A DNA stretch of 64,000 nt from Nemertoderma westbladi (Eukaryota; Xenacoelomorpha; Nemertodermatida; Nemertodermatidae), in assembly GCA_032718475.1 (NCBI GenBank), contig JAUCBJ010003885.1, positions 1 to 64,000 on the forward strand, in the 5' to 3' direction. Of this stretch, positions 35,368 through 47,794 are shown in pieces. A program made the translations under genes and the position numbers. Under the pieces are notes generated by a model. That model did not search any database. It saw only the letters and a list, made by a program, of their open reading frames with translations, and was not told the DNA's origin. Position 1 is the first letter of the stretch, and every line of letters begins with the position of its first letter.

Positions 35368-35870
35368 GATTATTATCAATTGTTGTCAACTTTCCATCAA
35401 CATTAAAAGTGATGAATTCGGTCTTGGTAGCATTTATATGCAGTCCAACCCATTAGCAGCCCTCTCCACTTTATTTAGTAGAAGCTGTGCATCTGCTAGC
35501 GTACAGTATTAGAGAGCAGGGCGATGTCATCCGCAAAGTCGGTGTCTGTGACTGTAGTTGCCGGATATCTACTACTTCTGCGTTCTTGAAGTGTGAATCC
35601 CAGATCTTCACCCTTTGTGGCCGTCCTCATTGCGTAATCCAGTACAATTACAAATAGTAATGGTGCTAATGTTGCAGTTCGCCTGCTAGTATTGAGAAAA
35701 ATTCAGTTTCAGTATCTGGCGAGAGCACCTGCGCTTCTGTGTCACAATATAACAATCCAGCATTTTCTTTCGAGGTACCGGTATATATTCCGTAAGCTCT
35801 TAGTCTGTACTCCAGGAGGATGGAATATATTGCTTTCTCTATAGCGTCATAACTCCAGGAAATTACTTTG
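35368..35870 (-). mobile_element. LINE family 2 fragment, part 2
   Basis: It resumes the LINE after the inserted element, matching 37010-37456 (minus strand). It covers the FADD region with several small indels (for example an extra five bases near 35503) and ends near 35870. It belongs to the same copy as 32604-32863. Confidence 0.85.
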
Positions 35871-35936
35871 ATTTAATTCCTTTAATATTTATACCAACCA
35901 ATATTTATATCTTCATTTTACTTAAATGCTCACCAG

Positions 35937-36175
35937 GTAAAGATAAGAGCAACTCATATGGAACTTTACCGAAGTCCAAGTCCTGGAAACCAAAGTTTAC
36001 AGGTCTAAAGAAGTTATTGGGTAGGAAGAAGGACTCAGACGATGCGATAGCTCAAACAACCGACGATAATGGTGATTCCAAGGGCGTAGTTGAAGAGAAC
36101 AGTGTTAAAGAGGCGCCTGGGCCTCTTACTGTGGAAACTAATAGCGTTCCAGAACGACCTGCAAAGGCAACCAAG
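35937..36175 (+). CDS. PEAK1-like: PEAK-like coding exon 2
   Basis: The acceptor CTCACCAG precedes 35937 and the donor GTTAGC follows 36175. The exon completes codon 490 and encodes up to residue 569. It holds SKSWKPKFTGLKKLLGRKK (503-521), a tryptophan-plus-basic motif followed by an acidic DSDD. This matches the conserved W-x-S/F...RRRK-DEEDD segment that lies before the pseudokinase in PEAK1. Phases agree on both sides (phase 1 in, phase 0 out), which supports the model. No other long host exon is visible in the adjoining introns. Confidence 0.85.
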
Positions 36176-36419
36176 GTTAGCGGAATATATTTTATTTAAT
36201 CTATGAAGTTGAATAGTATCGTCTCTAGTCTCCAAAATATCGATACATAATATATACCGTCGGTAACTTGTAATTGGTAATTGTTTTTCTGGTGTCACAA
36301 ATTTTGGGCGCCTTTTTGACGGAATATTAAAATATTTTTGAGCCGAATGTTAGAATAGGTTATTCCTAAGTATTAAAGTAGTACAATTTACAGTTCACTA
36401 AATCTGAATATTATTATAT

Positions 36420-37470
36420 TACTACTACTACTACTAGGTCGAGCGAACTCGGACAGTGGAAATTAGATCCTTCCAGGCTTCCTGATTCTCCATAGTTGTC
36501 GCAATTTCGTTTCTCCCAAGTTCAGTACCCCTTTCAAGTTGATCTATATATGTTATGGCAGGTCGTCCACGACTACGCTTTCCATGAGTTGGTTGCCAGA
36601 AAAGTAGATCTGGTATGACCTCGTCTTTACTTCGCCAGCAGTGCCCACTGAATCTTAATCTGCGTTCACGGAGGGTGGTTGATACAGGTGGTATTGTACC
36701 ATAAAGCTCGGCGTTTGTCATGTGTTGTCTCCAGCTGATGTTTAGGGCTGCCCTTAGTAGTCTTGTGTAGCAACCATCAATTCGTTGTTCAAGTGATTTA
36801 GTCAGTGTCCAGGTCTCACCCCCGTATAAAAATACACTTTCCACTGTGGCTCGAAAGAACTTGGTCTTCAGGTGCCTGGAGAGATCTGATTTCCAGATGG
36901 TATCCATTTTTGATAGAGCTACCCAAGCCTTTGCTTTACTAACAAGTATGTCCTTTTTGCTACTCTCTATCCATGATCCAAGGTACTGGAAGTCATCGAC
37001 CTTCCTTAGTTGATTATTATCAATGGTTGTCAAGTTTCCATCAACATTAAGGGTTATGAATTCGGTCTTTGTAGCATTTATATGCAATCCAACCTCCTTA
37101 GCAGCCCTCTCCACTTTATTTAGTAGAAGCTGTGCATCTGCTAGCGTATTAGAGAGCAGGGCGATGTCATCCGCAAAGTCTGTGTCTGTGACTGTAGTTG
37201 CCGGATATCTACTACTTCTGCGTTCTTGAAGTGTGAATCCCAGATCTTCACCCTTTGTGGCCGTCCTCATTGCGTAATCCAGTACTATTACAAATAGTAA
37301 TGGTGCTAATGTGTCACCTTGCAGTACGCCAGCCAGGATTGAGAAAAACTCAGTTTCACCATCTGGTGAGAGTACCTGCGCTTCTGTGTCACAATATAAC
37401 AATCCAATGCCAGCAACGTTTACTTCTAGTATTCCATAAGCTCTTAAGGATTTCAAGCATTTTACCTAAC
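36420..37470 (-). mobile_element. RTE-like LINE, family 2, 5'-truncated copy
   Basis: Runs on the minus strand within PEAK-like intron 2. The 3' end is a (TAG)n tail at 36420-36436. The body is cut off at the 5' side soon after 37456, so the endonuclease and early RT motifs are missing. Confidence 0.9.
36434..37456 (-). pseudogene. LINE reverse transcriptase fragment (340 codons)
   Basis: An open frame starting mid-RT. It includes GVLQGDTLAPLLFVIVLDYA, the catalytic FADDIALLSN, KTEFITLN, YLGSWIESS, and the C-terminal region FLYGGETWTLTKSLEQRIDG then RLRFSGHCWR. These are shared with RTE-clade and related non-LTR elements. The frame is intact to its stop but lacks the N-terminal half, so it is a dead fragment. 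Confidence 0.88.
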
Positions 37471-37952
37471 AGCATAAGCCTAAAGCATCTAAGCATTTAT
37501 TATATAACAATAATTGAAATATATACCATATGCCATATTATGCAGGTTCAATATTTACTGATAATTAATAAACATTTTTTAATTATTACTTACAGTACAA
37601 CTCAAGGCAATTGCTATTGCCTTATTGAAACTTTTTGAGTGGATTATGATATTATTATCGGAGGGTGATAAAGTTGCAAATAAATGTGAATGTATTACAT
37701 TACTTAACGCCGTCATTGGATACCACGTAAACAATAGGTGGAAATTGGCCTGACAGCCAGATAGGTCTACTGCATTACCTACCGGTAGGCGGGGTATAGC
37801 TATTAATAACCAGTAGGACCTAGCTATATTATTATAACATGGCTCCAAATGCCACCATAAATATAAGCTAACTCATTTATAACATAATTTATGTCATTTT
37901 TGCATTTATTTATACAGCAACTAATTTAATTTGTGCAGTTTTAGCAGTTGCA
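37471..37952. other. PEAK-like intron 2, unassigned segment
   Basis: AT-rich intron with nothing recognised. Confidence 0.5.
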
Positions 37953-39486
37953 GTTTTATACTAACACAGGAATATATACTGTTTTATACTAACACAGGAA
38001 TATATACTGTTTTATACTAACACAGGAATATATACTGTTTTATACTAACACAGGAATATATACTGTTTTATACTAAAACAGGAATATATACTGTTTTATA
38101 CTAACACAGGAATATATACTGTTTTATACTAAAACAGGAATATATACTGTTTTATACTAAAACAGGAATATATACTGTTTTATACTAAAACAGGAATATA
38201 TACTGTTTTATACTAAAACAGGAATATATACTGTTTTATACTAACACAGGAATATATACTGTTATATATTAACACAGGAATATATACTGTTTTATACTAA
38301 CACAGGAATATATACTGTTTTATACTAAAACAGGAATATATACTGTTATATATTAACACAGGAATATATACTGTTTTATACTAAAACAGGAATATATACT
38401 GTTTTATACTAAAACAGGAATATATACTGTTTTATTCTAAAACAGGAATATAATATACTGTTTTATACTAACACATGAATATATAGGCCCTACTGTTTTA
38501 TACTAACACATGAATATATACTGTTTTATACTAAAACAGTAATATATACTGTTTTATACTAACACAGGAATATATACTGTTTTATACTAACACAGGAATA
38601 TATACTGTTTTATACTAAAACAGGAATATATACTGTTTTATACTAACACAGGAATATATACTGTTTTATACTAAAACAGGAATATATACTGTTTTATACT
38701 AACACAGGAATATATACTGTTTTATACTAAAACAGGAATATATACTGTTTTATACTAACACAGGAATATATACTATTTTATACTAACACAGGAATATATA
38801 CTGTTTTATACTAACACAGGAATATAAAACTGTTTTATACTAACACAGGAATATATACTGTTTTATACTAAAACAGTAATATATACTGTTTTATACTAAC
38901 ACAGGATTATATACTGTTTTATACTAACACAGGAATATATACTGTTTTATACTAACACAGGAATATATACTGTTTTATACTAAAACAGGAATATATACTG
39001 TTTTATACTAACACAGGAATATATACTGTTTTATACTAAAACAGGAATATATACTGTTTTATACTAACACAGGAATATATACTGTTTTATACTAAAACAG
39101 GAATATATACTGTTTTATACTAAAACAGGAATATATACTGTTTTATACTAACACAGGAATATATACTATTTTATACTAACACAGGAATATATACTGTTTT
39201 ATACTAACACAGGAATATAAAACTGTTTTATACTAACACAGGAATATATACTGTTTTATACTAAAACAGGAATATATACTGTTTTATACTAACACAGGAA
39301 TATATACTGTTTTATACTAACACAGGAATATATACTGTTTTATACTAACACAGGAATATATAATGTTTTATACTAAAACAGGAATATATACTGTTTTATA
39401 CTAACACAGGAATATAATACTGTTTTATACTAACACAGTAATGTAATACTGTTTTATACTAACACAGGAATATATACTGTTTTATA
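37953..39486 (+). repeat. 28-bp minisatellite, left block
   Basis: About 55 units of 28 bp, GTTTTATACTAACACAGGAA then TATATACT. Two main unit types, TACTAACACAGG and TACTAAAACAGG, are interspersed. It continues beyond the LINE insertion at 42465. On the gene's sense strand many units carry TACTAAC, the branch-point consensus, and then ACAG followed by G. Confidence 0.97.
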
Positions 39487-42464
39487 CTACTACTAGGATC
39501 GGCATGCTGCATTGCAGCTGCATTTTTAAGAATGCTGTGCCGGCTTATCGACAAAATTGCACCGCCACAAATCCCTATCACCCATGACATTTGCTAGATC
39601 ATCCGCATCTTCAAGGTCAGTGCCCTTTAAGATGCGTCTCAAGAAAGTCATGGGCTGTCCACCATGTTTATTCACTCCATGAGGGTGCCAAAGTACAAGA
39701 TTATGCACTGGCTGGTCCTCCAGGCGAAAGCAATGTCCTGCAAAGCGGAGGCGATTTTGTTCTAGTGTCAAGCTTGGGGGAACCAATGAGACACCTCCAA
39801 TGTTATATAGTGTCTGGTTGGAGATGTGTGCATTGAACTTGACACAATGAACCCGGCGTAGCATTCTTGTGAATGTGCCATCCAGAGATTTGGTGTCCTC
39901 AGCAGTTAGAGCCCAGCATGGACTCCCATAGAGGAGTACTGGAACTACTGCTGCTCTAAATAACCGGAACTTAAGTTTCCGATTAATTCTCGGTGACTTC
40001 CAAATCCTGGAAAGCCTTTTCAAGGCTGCCCATGCCTTTCCCTTACGTATTCGAAGGTCCTCACCTGACTTCCGGATCCATGATCCCAGGTAACAGAAGT
40101 CGTCCACATGCTCAAGCATACCATCTTTTGAGCTTATGCTCATCCGATCAGAGACTTGCTGAGGACTTTCAAAGTTAACTGTCAACATTTTGGTCTTTCT
40201 GGAGTTAATAAAAAGACCAACAGTAGAAGCAGCATGTTCTAATGAGCTGAGGAGCCGTTGGGCTCCCTCTAGTGATTCTGAGAGTACTCCTAAGTCATCA
40301 GCAAAGTCTAGATCAGTTAGGTACTTGGCAGGATTTCCTCGACTTCTGGAGCCAGTAGGTGGAGTTATCATCACCCCATCATCATTATGATGATCTAAGG
40401 ACATGCGTAGAACATAGTCAACAACAATTATGAACAAGAATGGTGCAAGTGTGTCTCCCTGGAGGACGCCCCAAAACACTTCAAATGGTTCTGTGTCACC
40501 GTCAACAGTAGACACAAATGTTGTCGAACCATCGTATACTGATCTGATTGCTGCAATAATTTCATCAGGAATCCCATATAATGAAAGTATGCTGAACATA
40601 CGAGAGCGAGAGACTGAATCAAAGGCCTTGATGAAGTCAACAAAGATAACAGCCAGATGCCTGTCTTTATTTTTTGATAACTCTTCAATTATCCTAAGTG
40701 CCAAAATTGGCTCCATGGTCCCACGACCTTTACGGAACCCATTCTGATTTCCACGGAGCAGTCTCTCAATGGGATCCCAGATGCGATTTAATAGAATTCT
40801 ATTGTATAGCTTTGCAGCAATCGATATCAATGAGATTCCCCGAAAAGAACCATAGTGTTAGGTTGCCCTTCTTGGGAACTGGCACCAACTTATTTGTTTT
40901 CATTTCTTGTGGGACTCTTGTTGTACGCTACATGTCTACTATGATGGGATAGATGAGCTTTAAACACTCAAGTATTTTAAAGACCTCAGGGGGAACACCA
41001 TCTACTCCACTGGCACGATTGGTCTTAATGCTCTTTGCAGCAGCCTTCACTTCTGCAAAGGAGATATCACCAATGGGAATATCTGGGAGTAGAGACTCAG
41101 ACACTTTTACTTCTATAAAGTTATCAGGCAATACCCTGTCATTATTGAGGAGCTTTTCAAAGTGGGCCTTCCAACCATTGAGGCGATCGGCTGGTGATTC
41201 AGCCTTAACCTTGGTGGTTGGTTGGCTTTTTCGAACAGCAAGCAAGTTGATCGATCTCCATGCCTGGGATGATTGCCGGCTGTCATCAGCATCATTGATG
41301 GCATCAACCTGTTGGTTTATAAGCTCCTGTAAATTAACAGAGTACTGCCTGTTCAGGGACCTAGATGCAGCTTTAACAGCATTCTTGGCCGCTGTAGTCT
41401 GTTTGAGTCGGGACTCTTCCTGCGCCTTGTAGAGGTCATTTCGGCACTTCTGAATTTTGTTGTCAGTCCAGGGGGCCCGTTTCCTGTTTCGAGGGTATAC
41501 AGGAACTGTTTCTACAGCTGCTAACTTAACTGCCTCTGTGAAGGCAGTATAGCCCTCACAGTGATCTGCCGCCTCAGAGGCAAGAGCCTCATACCTGTTG
41601 CTCAGCTGTAGTGTGAAGCTGGATCTCACACTTGTCTGTTGCAACAGAGAGGACCAGTCATGCCGCGGCAAGGCAGATTTCGTTGTTCTGCTAGCACGCA
41701 GACTAAGTCTTACCTTGGCCACAATAAGGCGGTGATCACTGGAGAAGGGTCGTAGTGTAAATGCATTACAGTCTTGTATAAAGCTCCTGTACTTCCTACG
41801 AAACAGGATATGGTCTATCTGGGACTTGTGACCACTGGGTCCACTATGAGTCCATAGCTTTCCAGTTCGCTTCTTGAACTGGGTTCCAGCCGAAAACAGT
41901 CCATTTCCAGAGATAAAATCCTGAAGATGGACGGAATTTCGGTTAACACTATTGCTATAGACCCAGGGCGATGTAGTTGATTAATGCAGACTTGCATTAA
42001 AGTCTCCCAGGAATGTTAAGAATGCATGCTGATCCACTCCATCAGTAGCTGCTTGTAGATTGTGGTAGAAATTTTCCACCTCCTCTACAGGGACAACACT
42101 AGTTGGAGAGTAGCACACAATCAGAACCACCTTAGGAAACTTCTTAGCCAGTCTTCCAGAACATGAGAAGTGGCAACGGATGATGCGGTTAGAGATTTGG
42201 TCTATTTTGTCCAATGCTGCATGTGCGCCAGTTGGATTCATCAATAGACCAATTCCACCATTGCCACTATCATCTGCTGAAGCGAGGGCGAGTCGCCAAC
42301 CGCCCCCCATGTCCTTAATCAGAACCTCATCAGTCTGTCCAGTCTGCATTCGGTGCTCTTGAACACCCACTGCACTAAGAGAAAGCTTATCTGCCAAGGC
42401 AGTCAGCTCACCTTGTCGCATTGGGGACCCGAGTGTTAGGGTGTTTACTAAGGCTAGTCTTATA
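39487..42464 (-). mobile_element. RTE-like LINE, family 1, inserted into the 28-bp array
   Basis: About 3 kb with endonuclease then RT on the minus strand, ending in (TAG)n at its 3' side (39487-39496). Array units in the same orientation flank both sides, and GTTTTATACTA stands at both junctions, consistent with a target duplication. It begins just upstream of the endonuclease, so it is 5'-truncated or nearly full length. Nonsense codons and a frameshift make it inactive. Confidence 0.92.
39526..42421 (-). pseudogene. LINE endonuclease-reverse transcriptase, broken
   Basis: Read on the minus strand: an APE-type endonuclease with VGVQEHR, LGDFNA, QIDHIL and SDHRL motifs (42421 to about 41700), a linker, then RT with the VDFIKAFDSV block, GVLQGDTLAPFLFIIVVDY, the catalytic FADDLGVLSE, and a C-terminal thumb-like region ending DKPAQHS. 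Breaks: TAA at 41979-41981 right after GDFNASLH, a stop at about 40928, and a frameshift near 40850-40865. Domain order and motifs fit RTE-type non-LTR retrotransposons; clade assignment is inference. Confidence 0.9.
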
Positions 42465-45400
42465 GTTAGTTTTATACTAACACAGGAATATATACTGTTT
42501 TATACTAAAACAGGAATATATACTGTTTTATACTAACACAGGAATATATACTGTTTTATACTAACACAGGAATATATACTGTTTTATACTAAAACAGGAA
42601 TATATACTGTTTTATACTAACACAGGAATATATACTGTTTTATACTAAAACAGGAATATATACTGTTTTATACTAACACAGGAATATATACTGTTTTATA
42701 CTAAAACAGGAATATATACTGTTTTATACTAACACAGGAATATATACTGTTTTATACTAACACAGGAATATATACTGTTTTATACTAAAACAGGAATATA
42801 TACTGTTTTATACTAACACAGGAATATATACTGTTTTATACTTAAACAGGAATATATACTGTTTTATGCTAACACAGGAATGAATATATACTGTTTTATA
42901 CTAACACAGGAATATATACTGTTTTATACTAAAACAGGAATATATACTGTTTTATACTAAAACAGGAATATATACTGTTTTATACTAACACAGGAATATA
43001 TACTGTTTTATACTAACACAGGAATATATACTGTTTTATACTAAAACAGGAATATATACTGTTTTATACTAACACAGGAATATATACTGTTTTATACTAA
43101 CACAGGAATATATACTGTTTTATACTAAAACAGGAATATTTTATACTGTTTTATACTAACACAGGAATATATACTGTTTTATACTAACACAGGAATATAT
43201 ACTGTTTTATACTAAAACAGGAATATATACTGTTTTATACTAACACAGGAATATATACTGTTTTATACTAAAACAGGAATATATACTGTTTTATACTAAC
43301 ACAGGAATATATACTGTTTTATACTAAAACAGGAATATATACTGTTTTATACTAAAACAGTAATATATACTGTTTTATACTAACACAGGAATGTATACTG
43401 TTTTATACTAAAACAGGAATATATACTGTTTTATACTAACACAGGAATATATACTGTTTTATACTAACACAGGAATATATACTGTTTTATACTAAAACAG
43501 GAATATATACTGTTTTATACTAACACAGGAATATATACTGTTTTATACTAAAACAGGAATATATACTGTTTTATACTAAAACAGTAATATATACTGTTTT
43601 ATACTAACACAGGAATATATACTGTTTTATACTAAAACAGGAATATATACTGTTTTATACTAACACAGGAATATATACTGTTTTATACTAAAACAGGAAT
43701 ATATACTGTTTTATACTAACACAGGAATATATACTGTTTTATACTAAAACAGGAATATATACTGTTTTATACTAACACAGGAATATATACTGTTTTATAC
43801 TAACACAGGAATATATACTGTTTTATACTAAAACAGGAATATATACTGTTTTATACTAACACAGGAATATATACTGTTTTATACTAAAACAGGAATATAT
43901 ACTGTTTTATGCTAACACAGGAATGAATATATACTGTTTTATACTAACACAGGAATATATACTGTTTTATACTAAAACAGGAATATATACTGTTTTATAC
44001 TAACACAGGAATATATACTGTTTTATACTAAAACAGTAATATATACTGTTTTATACTAACACAGGAATATATACTGTTTTATACTAAAACAGGTATATAT
44101 ACTGTTTTATACTAACACAGGAATATATACTGTTTTATACTAAAACAGGAATATATACTGTTTTATACTAACACAGGAATATATACTGTTTTATACTAAA
44201 ACAGGAATATATACTGTTTTATACTAAAACAGGAATATATACTGTTTTATACTACACAGGAATATATACTGTTTTATACTAAAACAGGAATATATACTTT
44301 TTTATACTAAAACAGGAATATATACTGTTTTATACTAACACAGGAATATATACTGTTTTATACTAAAACAGGAATATATACTGTTTTATACTAACACAGG
44401 AATATATACTGTTTTATACTACACAGGAATATATACTGTTTTATACTAAAACAGGAATATATACTTTTTATACTAAAACAGGAATATATACTGTTTTATA
44501 CTAACACAGGAATATATACTGTTTTATACTAACACAGGAATATATACTGTTTTATACTAAAACAGGAATATATACTGTTTTATACTAAAACAGTAATATA
44601 TACTGTTTTATACTAAAACAGGAATATATACTGTTTTATACTAACACAGGAATATATACTGTTTTATACTAAAACAGGAATATATACTGTTTTATACTAA
44701 AACAGTAATATATACTGTTTTATACTAAAACAGGAATATATACTGTTTTATACTACACAGGAATATATACTGTTTTATACTAAAACAGGAATATATACTT
44801 TTTTATACTAAAACAGGAATATATACTGTTTTATACTACACAGGAATATATACTGTTTTATACTAAAACAGGAATATATACTTTTTTATACTAAAACAGG
44901 AATATATACTGTTTTATACTAACACAGGAATATATACTGTTTTATACTAAAACAGGAATATATACTGTTTTATACTAACACAGGAATATATACTGTTTTA
45001 TACTACACAGGAATATATACTGTTTTATACTAAAACAGGAATATATACTTTTTTATACTAAAACAGGAATATATACTGTTTTATACTAACACAGGAATAT
45101 ATACTGTTTTATACTAACACAGGAATATATACTGTTTTATACTAAAACAGGAATATATACTGTTTTATACTAACACAGGAATATATACTGTTTTATACTA
45201 AAACAGGAATATATACTTTTTTATACTAAAACAGGAATATATACTGTTTTATACTAACACAGGAATATATACTGTTTTATACTAACACAGGAATATATAC
45301 TGTTTTATACTAACACAGGAATATATACTGTTTTATACTAAAACAGGAATATATACTGTTTTATACTAAAACAGTAATATATACTGTTTTATACTAAAAC

Positions 45401-46347
45401 AGGAATATATACTGTTTTATACTAACACAGGAATATATACTGTTTTATACTAAAACAGGAATATATACTGTTTTATACTAAAACAGTAATATATACTGTT
45501 TTATACTAACACAGGAATATATACTGTTTTATACTAACACAGGAATATATACAGTTTTATACTAACACAGGAATATATACTGTTTTATACTAAAACAGGA
45601 ATATATACTGTTTTATACTAAAACAGTAATATATACTGTTTTATACTAACACAGGAATATATACTGTTTTATACTAACACAGGAATATATACTGTTTTAT
45701 ACTAACACAGGAATATATACTGTTTTATACTAAAACAGGAATATATACTGTTTTATACTAACACAGGAATATATACTGTTTTATACTAAAACAGGAATAT
45801 ATACTGTTTTATACTAACACAGGAATATATACTGTTTTATACTAAAACAGGAATATATACTGTTTTATACTAACACAGGAATATATACTGTTTTATACTA
45901 AAACAGGAATATATACTGTTTTATACTAAAACAGGAATATATACTGTTTTATACTAACACAGGAATATAATACAGTTTTATACTAACACAGGAATGAATA
46001 TATACAGTTTTATACTAACACAGGAATATATACTGTTTTATACTAAAACAGGAATATATACTGTTTTATACTAACACAGGAATGAATATATACTGTTTTA
46101 TACTAACACAGGAATATATACTGTTTTATACTAACACAGGAATATATACTGTTTTATACTAAAACAGGAATATATACTGTTTTATACTAACACAGGAATA
46201 TATACTGTTTTATACTAAAACAGGAATATATACTGTTTTATACTAACACAGGAATATATACTGTTTTATACTAAAACAGGAATATATACTGTTTTATGCT
46301 AACACAGGAATATATACTGTTTTATACTAACACATGAATATATACTG
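42465..46347 (+). repeat. 28-bp minisatellite, right block
   Basis: About 138 units, the same as the left block. Rarer variants (ATACTTTTTTATACT, TACTACACAGG, AGGAATGAATATAT) recur in blocks, which indicates stepwise amplification. The array ends 43 bases before coding exon 3 of the PEAK-like gene. Confidence 0.97.
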
Positions 46348-46390
46348 TAAACTTTAAGAAAATTTCATTCTGCCCCGTTTATTCCTCCAG

Positions 46391-47794
46391 GTATCCCCGG
46401 ATATGCCGAGCCGTCCCCCTCCCCGTCCCCCTAGCAACGAGCTGCCCGCGACCCTGGACACGGCGCGCCCGCTGAGCGAGTGCTCCGACCAGTACCTGCG
46501 ACCCCTGCACGCGGGCGGGGGTAACCTAGCGACCCAGTCGCTGATACACAGCGACCCCGCCGAGTTGCTTAGCGACGACTTTCTGTGCGAACTCGAGACT
46601 AACCTGAGCGAGATCAGCAAACAGTTCGGGACGGATAAGGGGAATCTCTACCAGAACCAGGAGGAATTACAACTGGAGATGAAACTATTGGAGGAGCGGA
46701 AGAAAACCAATCACATCAAAAAGTTAGAAACAAACGAGGTTAAAAACGAGTCGGGGAAGCCAGCCGACGATGAAATGACAAGCGAAGATCGAGCACTCCT
46801 CGCTAAAATCCTACTCATGGAGTCATCTACAGACGGAAGTCGGGAGACCCCGTCGCCAACCCAACGTTCTAGAAAGCTGCCGCCCAAGGCGAAACCGCGA
46901 GCGCAGCAGCCGGCGGCCCCAGACAGCGGCGTGTTGGACGGACTAGCGGCGTTCCTCGTCGGGGCGACAACGCCGCCCAAGATACAGACCAAGGAAGCCG
47001 CCCTCAACGACGTCACTTCCGGTTGCAAGTCCATTCTGACGTCATACGTGACGGCGTTTAATCGGGCGGGGGGCGACGCGGTTGGCGAGTCGCTGGCCGC
47101 GCCGGTGGCTGCGCTGCACGCTCGGTGGTCGCCTAGCAACGCGGTGGCGTTGTCCCGCGCGTTGCTATGGGTCGCCGTCTCGGTGCTGCGTTACGTGTCG
47201 AGTCTGGAGGAGTCGCTGTCGCACAACTTCCTCGTCAATCTCGAGAAACTCCAGCTCGTAGCGCCTCCTGCGGGGACCAGCGGAGTTTATCACGTGCGTT
47301 GCAACGCTGGGGTAGCCCGTCTCTACGCCAAAGGCCACTCGGCCACCGACGCCGCCAGTCTCTTCCTCATTAAACTATTCGGGTCGACGAACTCCTTGGA
47401 TCCGGTTAAACTCCCGAGTAACTCGAACATTACGAGTTTCGTCGAGTCCCTCGATTTGGTCGCGTTCGACGGCGTCGAGGCGGTTAAGAAACTGCTGCGG
47501 GACCTCCTCCGGGGCTCGTTGTCCGTAGCAACCGCGGCCGGCCATCTCGGCTGGTTGCTATGGTGCCACGACGGGTCGCACTCTCGTCTGCGTCGCACCG
47601 ATTGGCTCAACTGGTTGTGCGTGCAGCAGGGCGGCGCGGTCCACCGGTTGGCCACTCTGGGCGTTGCCAATCTCGCTTCCGGTAACCGGAAGTCCACCGT
47701 GGTTCCGCCCGACCTCGCTCTAGCTCAGTTCCTCTCTGCGGTCGACGCGGACCATTTAGCCGAAGCCTCAGAATATTTCATTAAACGCTTTTAA
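46391..47794 (+). CDS. PEAK1-like: PEAK-like coding exon 3: C-terminal, degenerate pseudokinase
   Basis: The acceptor TTATTCCTCCAG precedes 46391. The exon is in phase 0, encodes residues 570-1036 and stops at 47792-47794. It begins with a second proline-rich run (PSRPPPRPP, about 575-583). A predicted helix near 770-797 aligns with the SHED dimerisation helix that precedes PEAK pseudokinases. Only about 50 residues later SLSHNFLVNLEKLQLV (844-859) aligns with the C-lobe catalytic-loop region of PEAK1. Hence most N-lobe strands, the glycine loop and the beta-3 lysine appear absent. A C-terminal helix has DWLNWLCV (973-980), like the family's DWLCAQ. Alignments are by eye; the family call rests also on exons 1 and 2. 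Confidence 0.82.
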   Translation, partial: VSPDMPSRPPPRPPSNELPATLDTARPLSECSDQYLRPLHAGGGNLATQSLIHSDPAELLSDDFLCELETNLSEISKQFGTDKGNLYQNQEELQLEMKLLEERKKTNHIKKLETNEVKNESGKPADDEMTSEDRALLAKILLMESSTDGSRETPSPTQRSRKLPPKAKPRAQQPAAPDSGVLDGLAAFLVGATTPPKIQTKEAALNDVTSGCKSILTSYVTAFNRAGGDAVGESLAAPVAALHARWSPSNAVALSRALLWVAVSVLRYVSSLEESLSHNFLVNLEKLQLVAPPAGTSGVYHVRCNAGVARLYAKGHSATDAASLFLIKLFGSTNSLDPVKLPSNSNITSFVESLDLVAFDGVEAVKKLLRDLLRGSLSVATAAGHLGWLLWCHDGSHSRLRRTDWLNWLCVQQGGAVHRLATLGVANLASGNRKSTVVPPDLALAQFLSAVDADHLAEASEYFIKRF

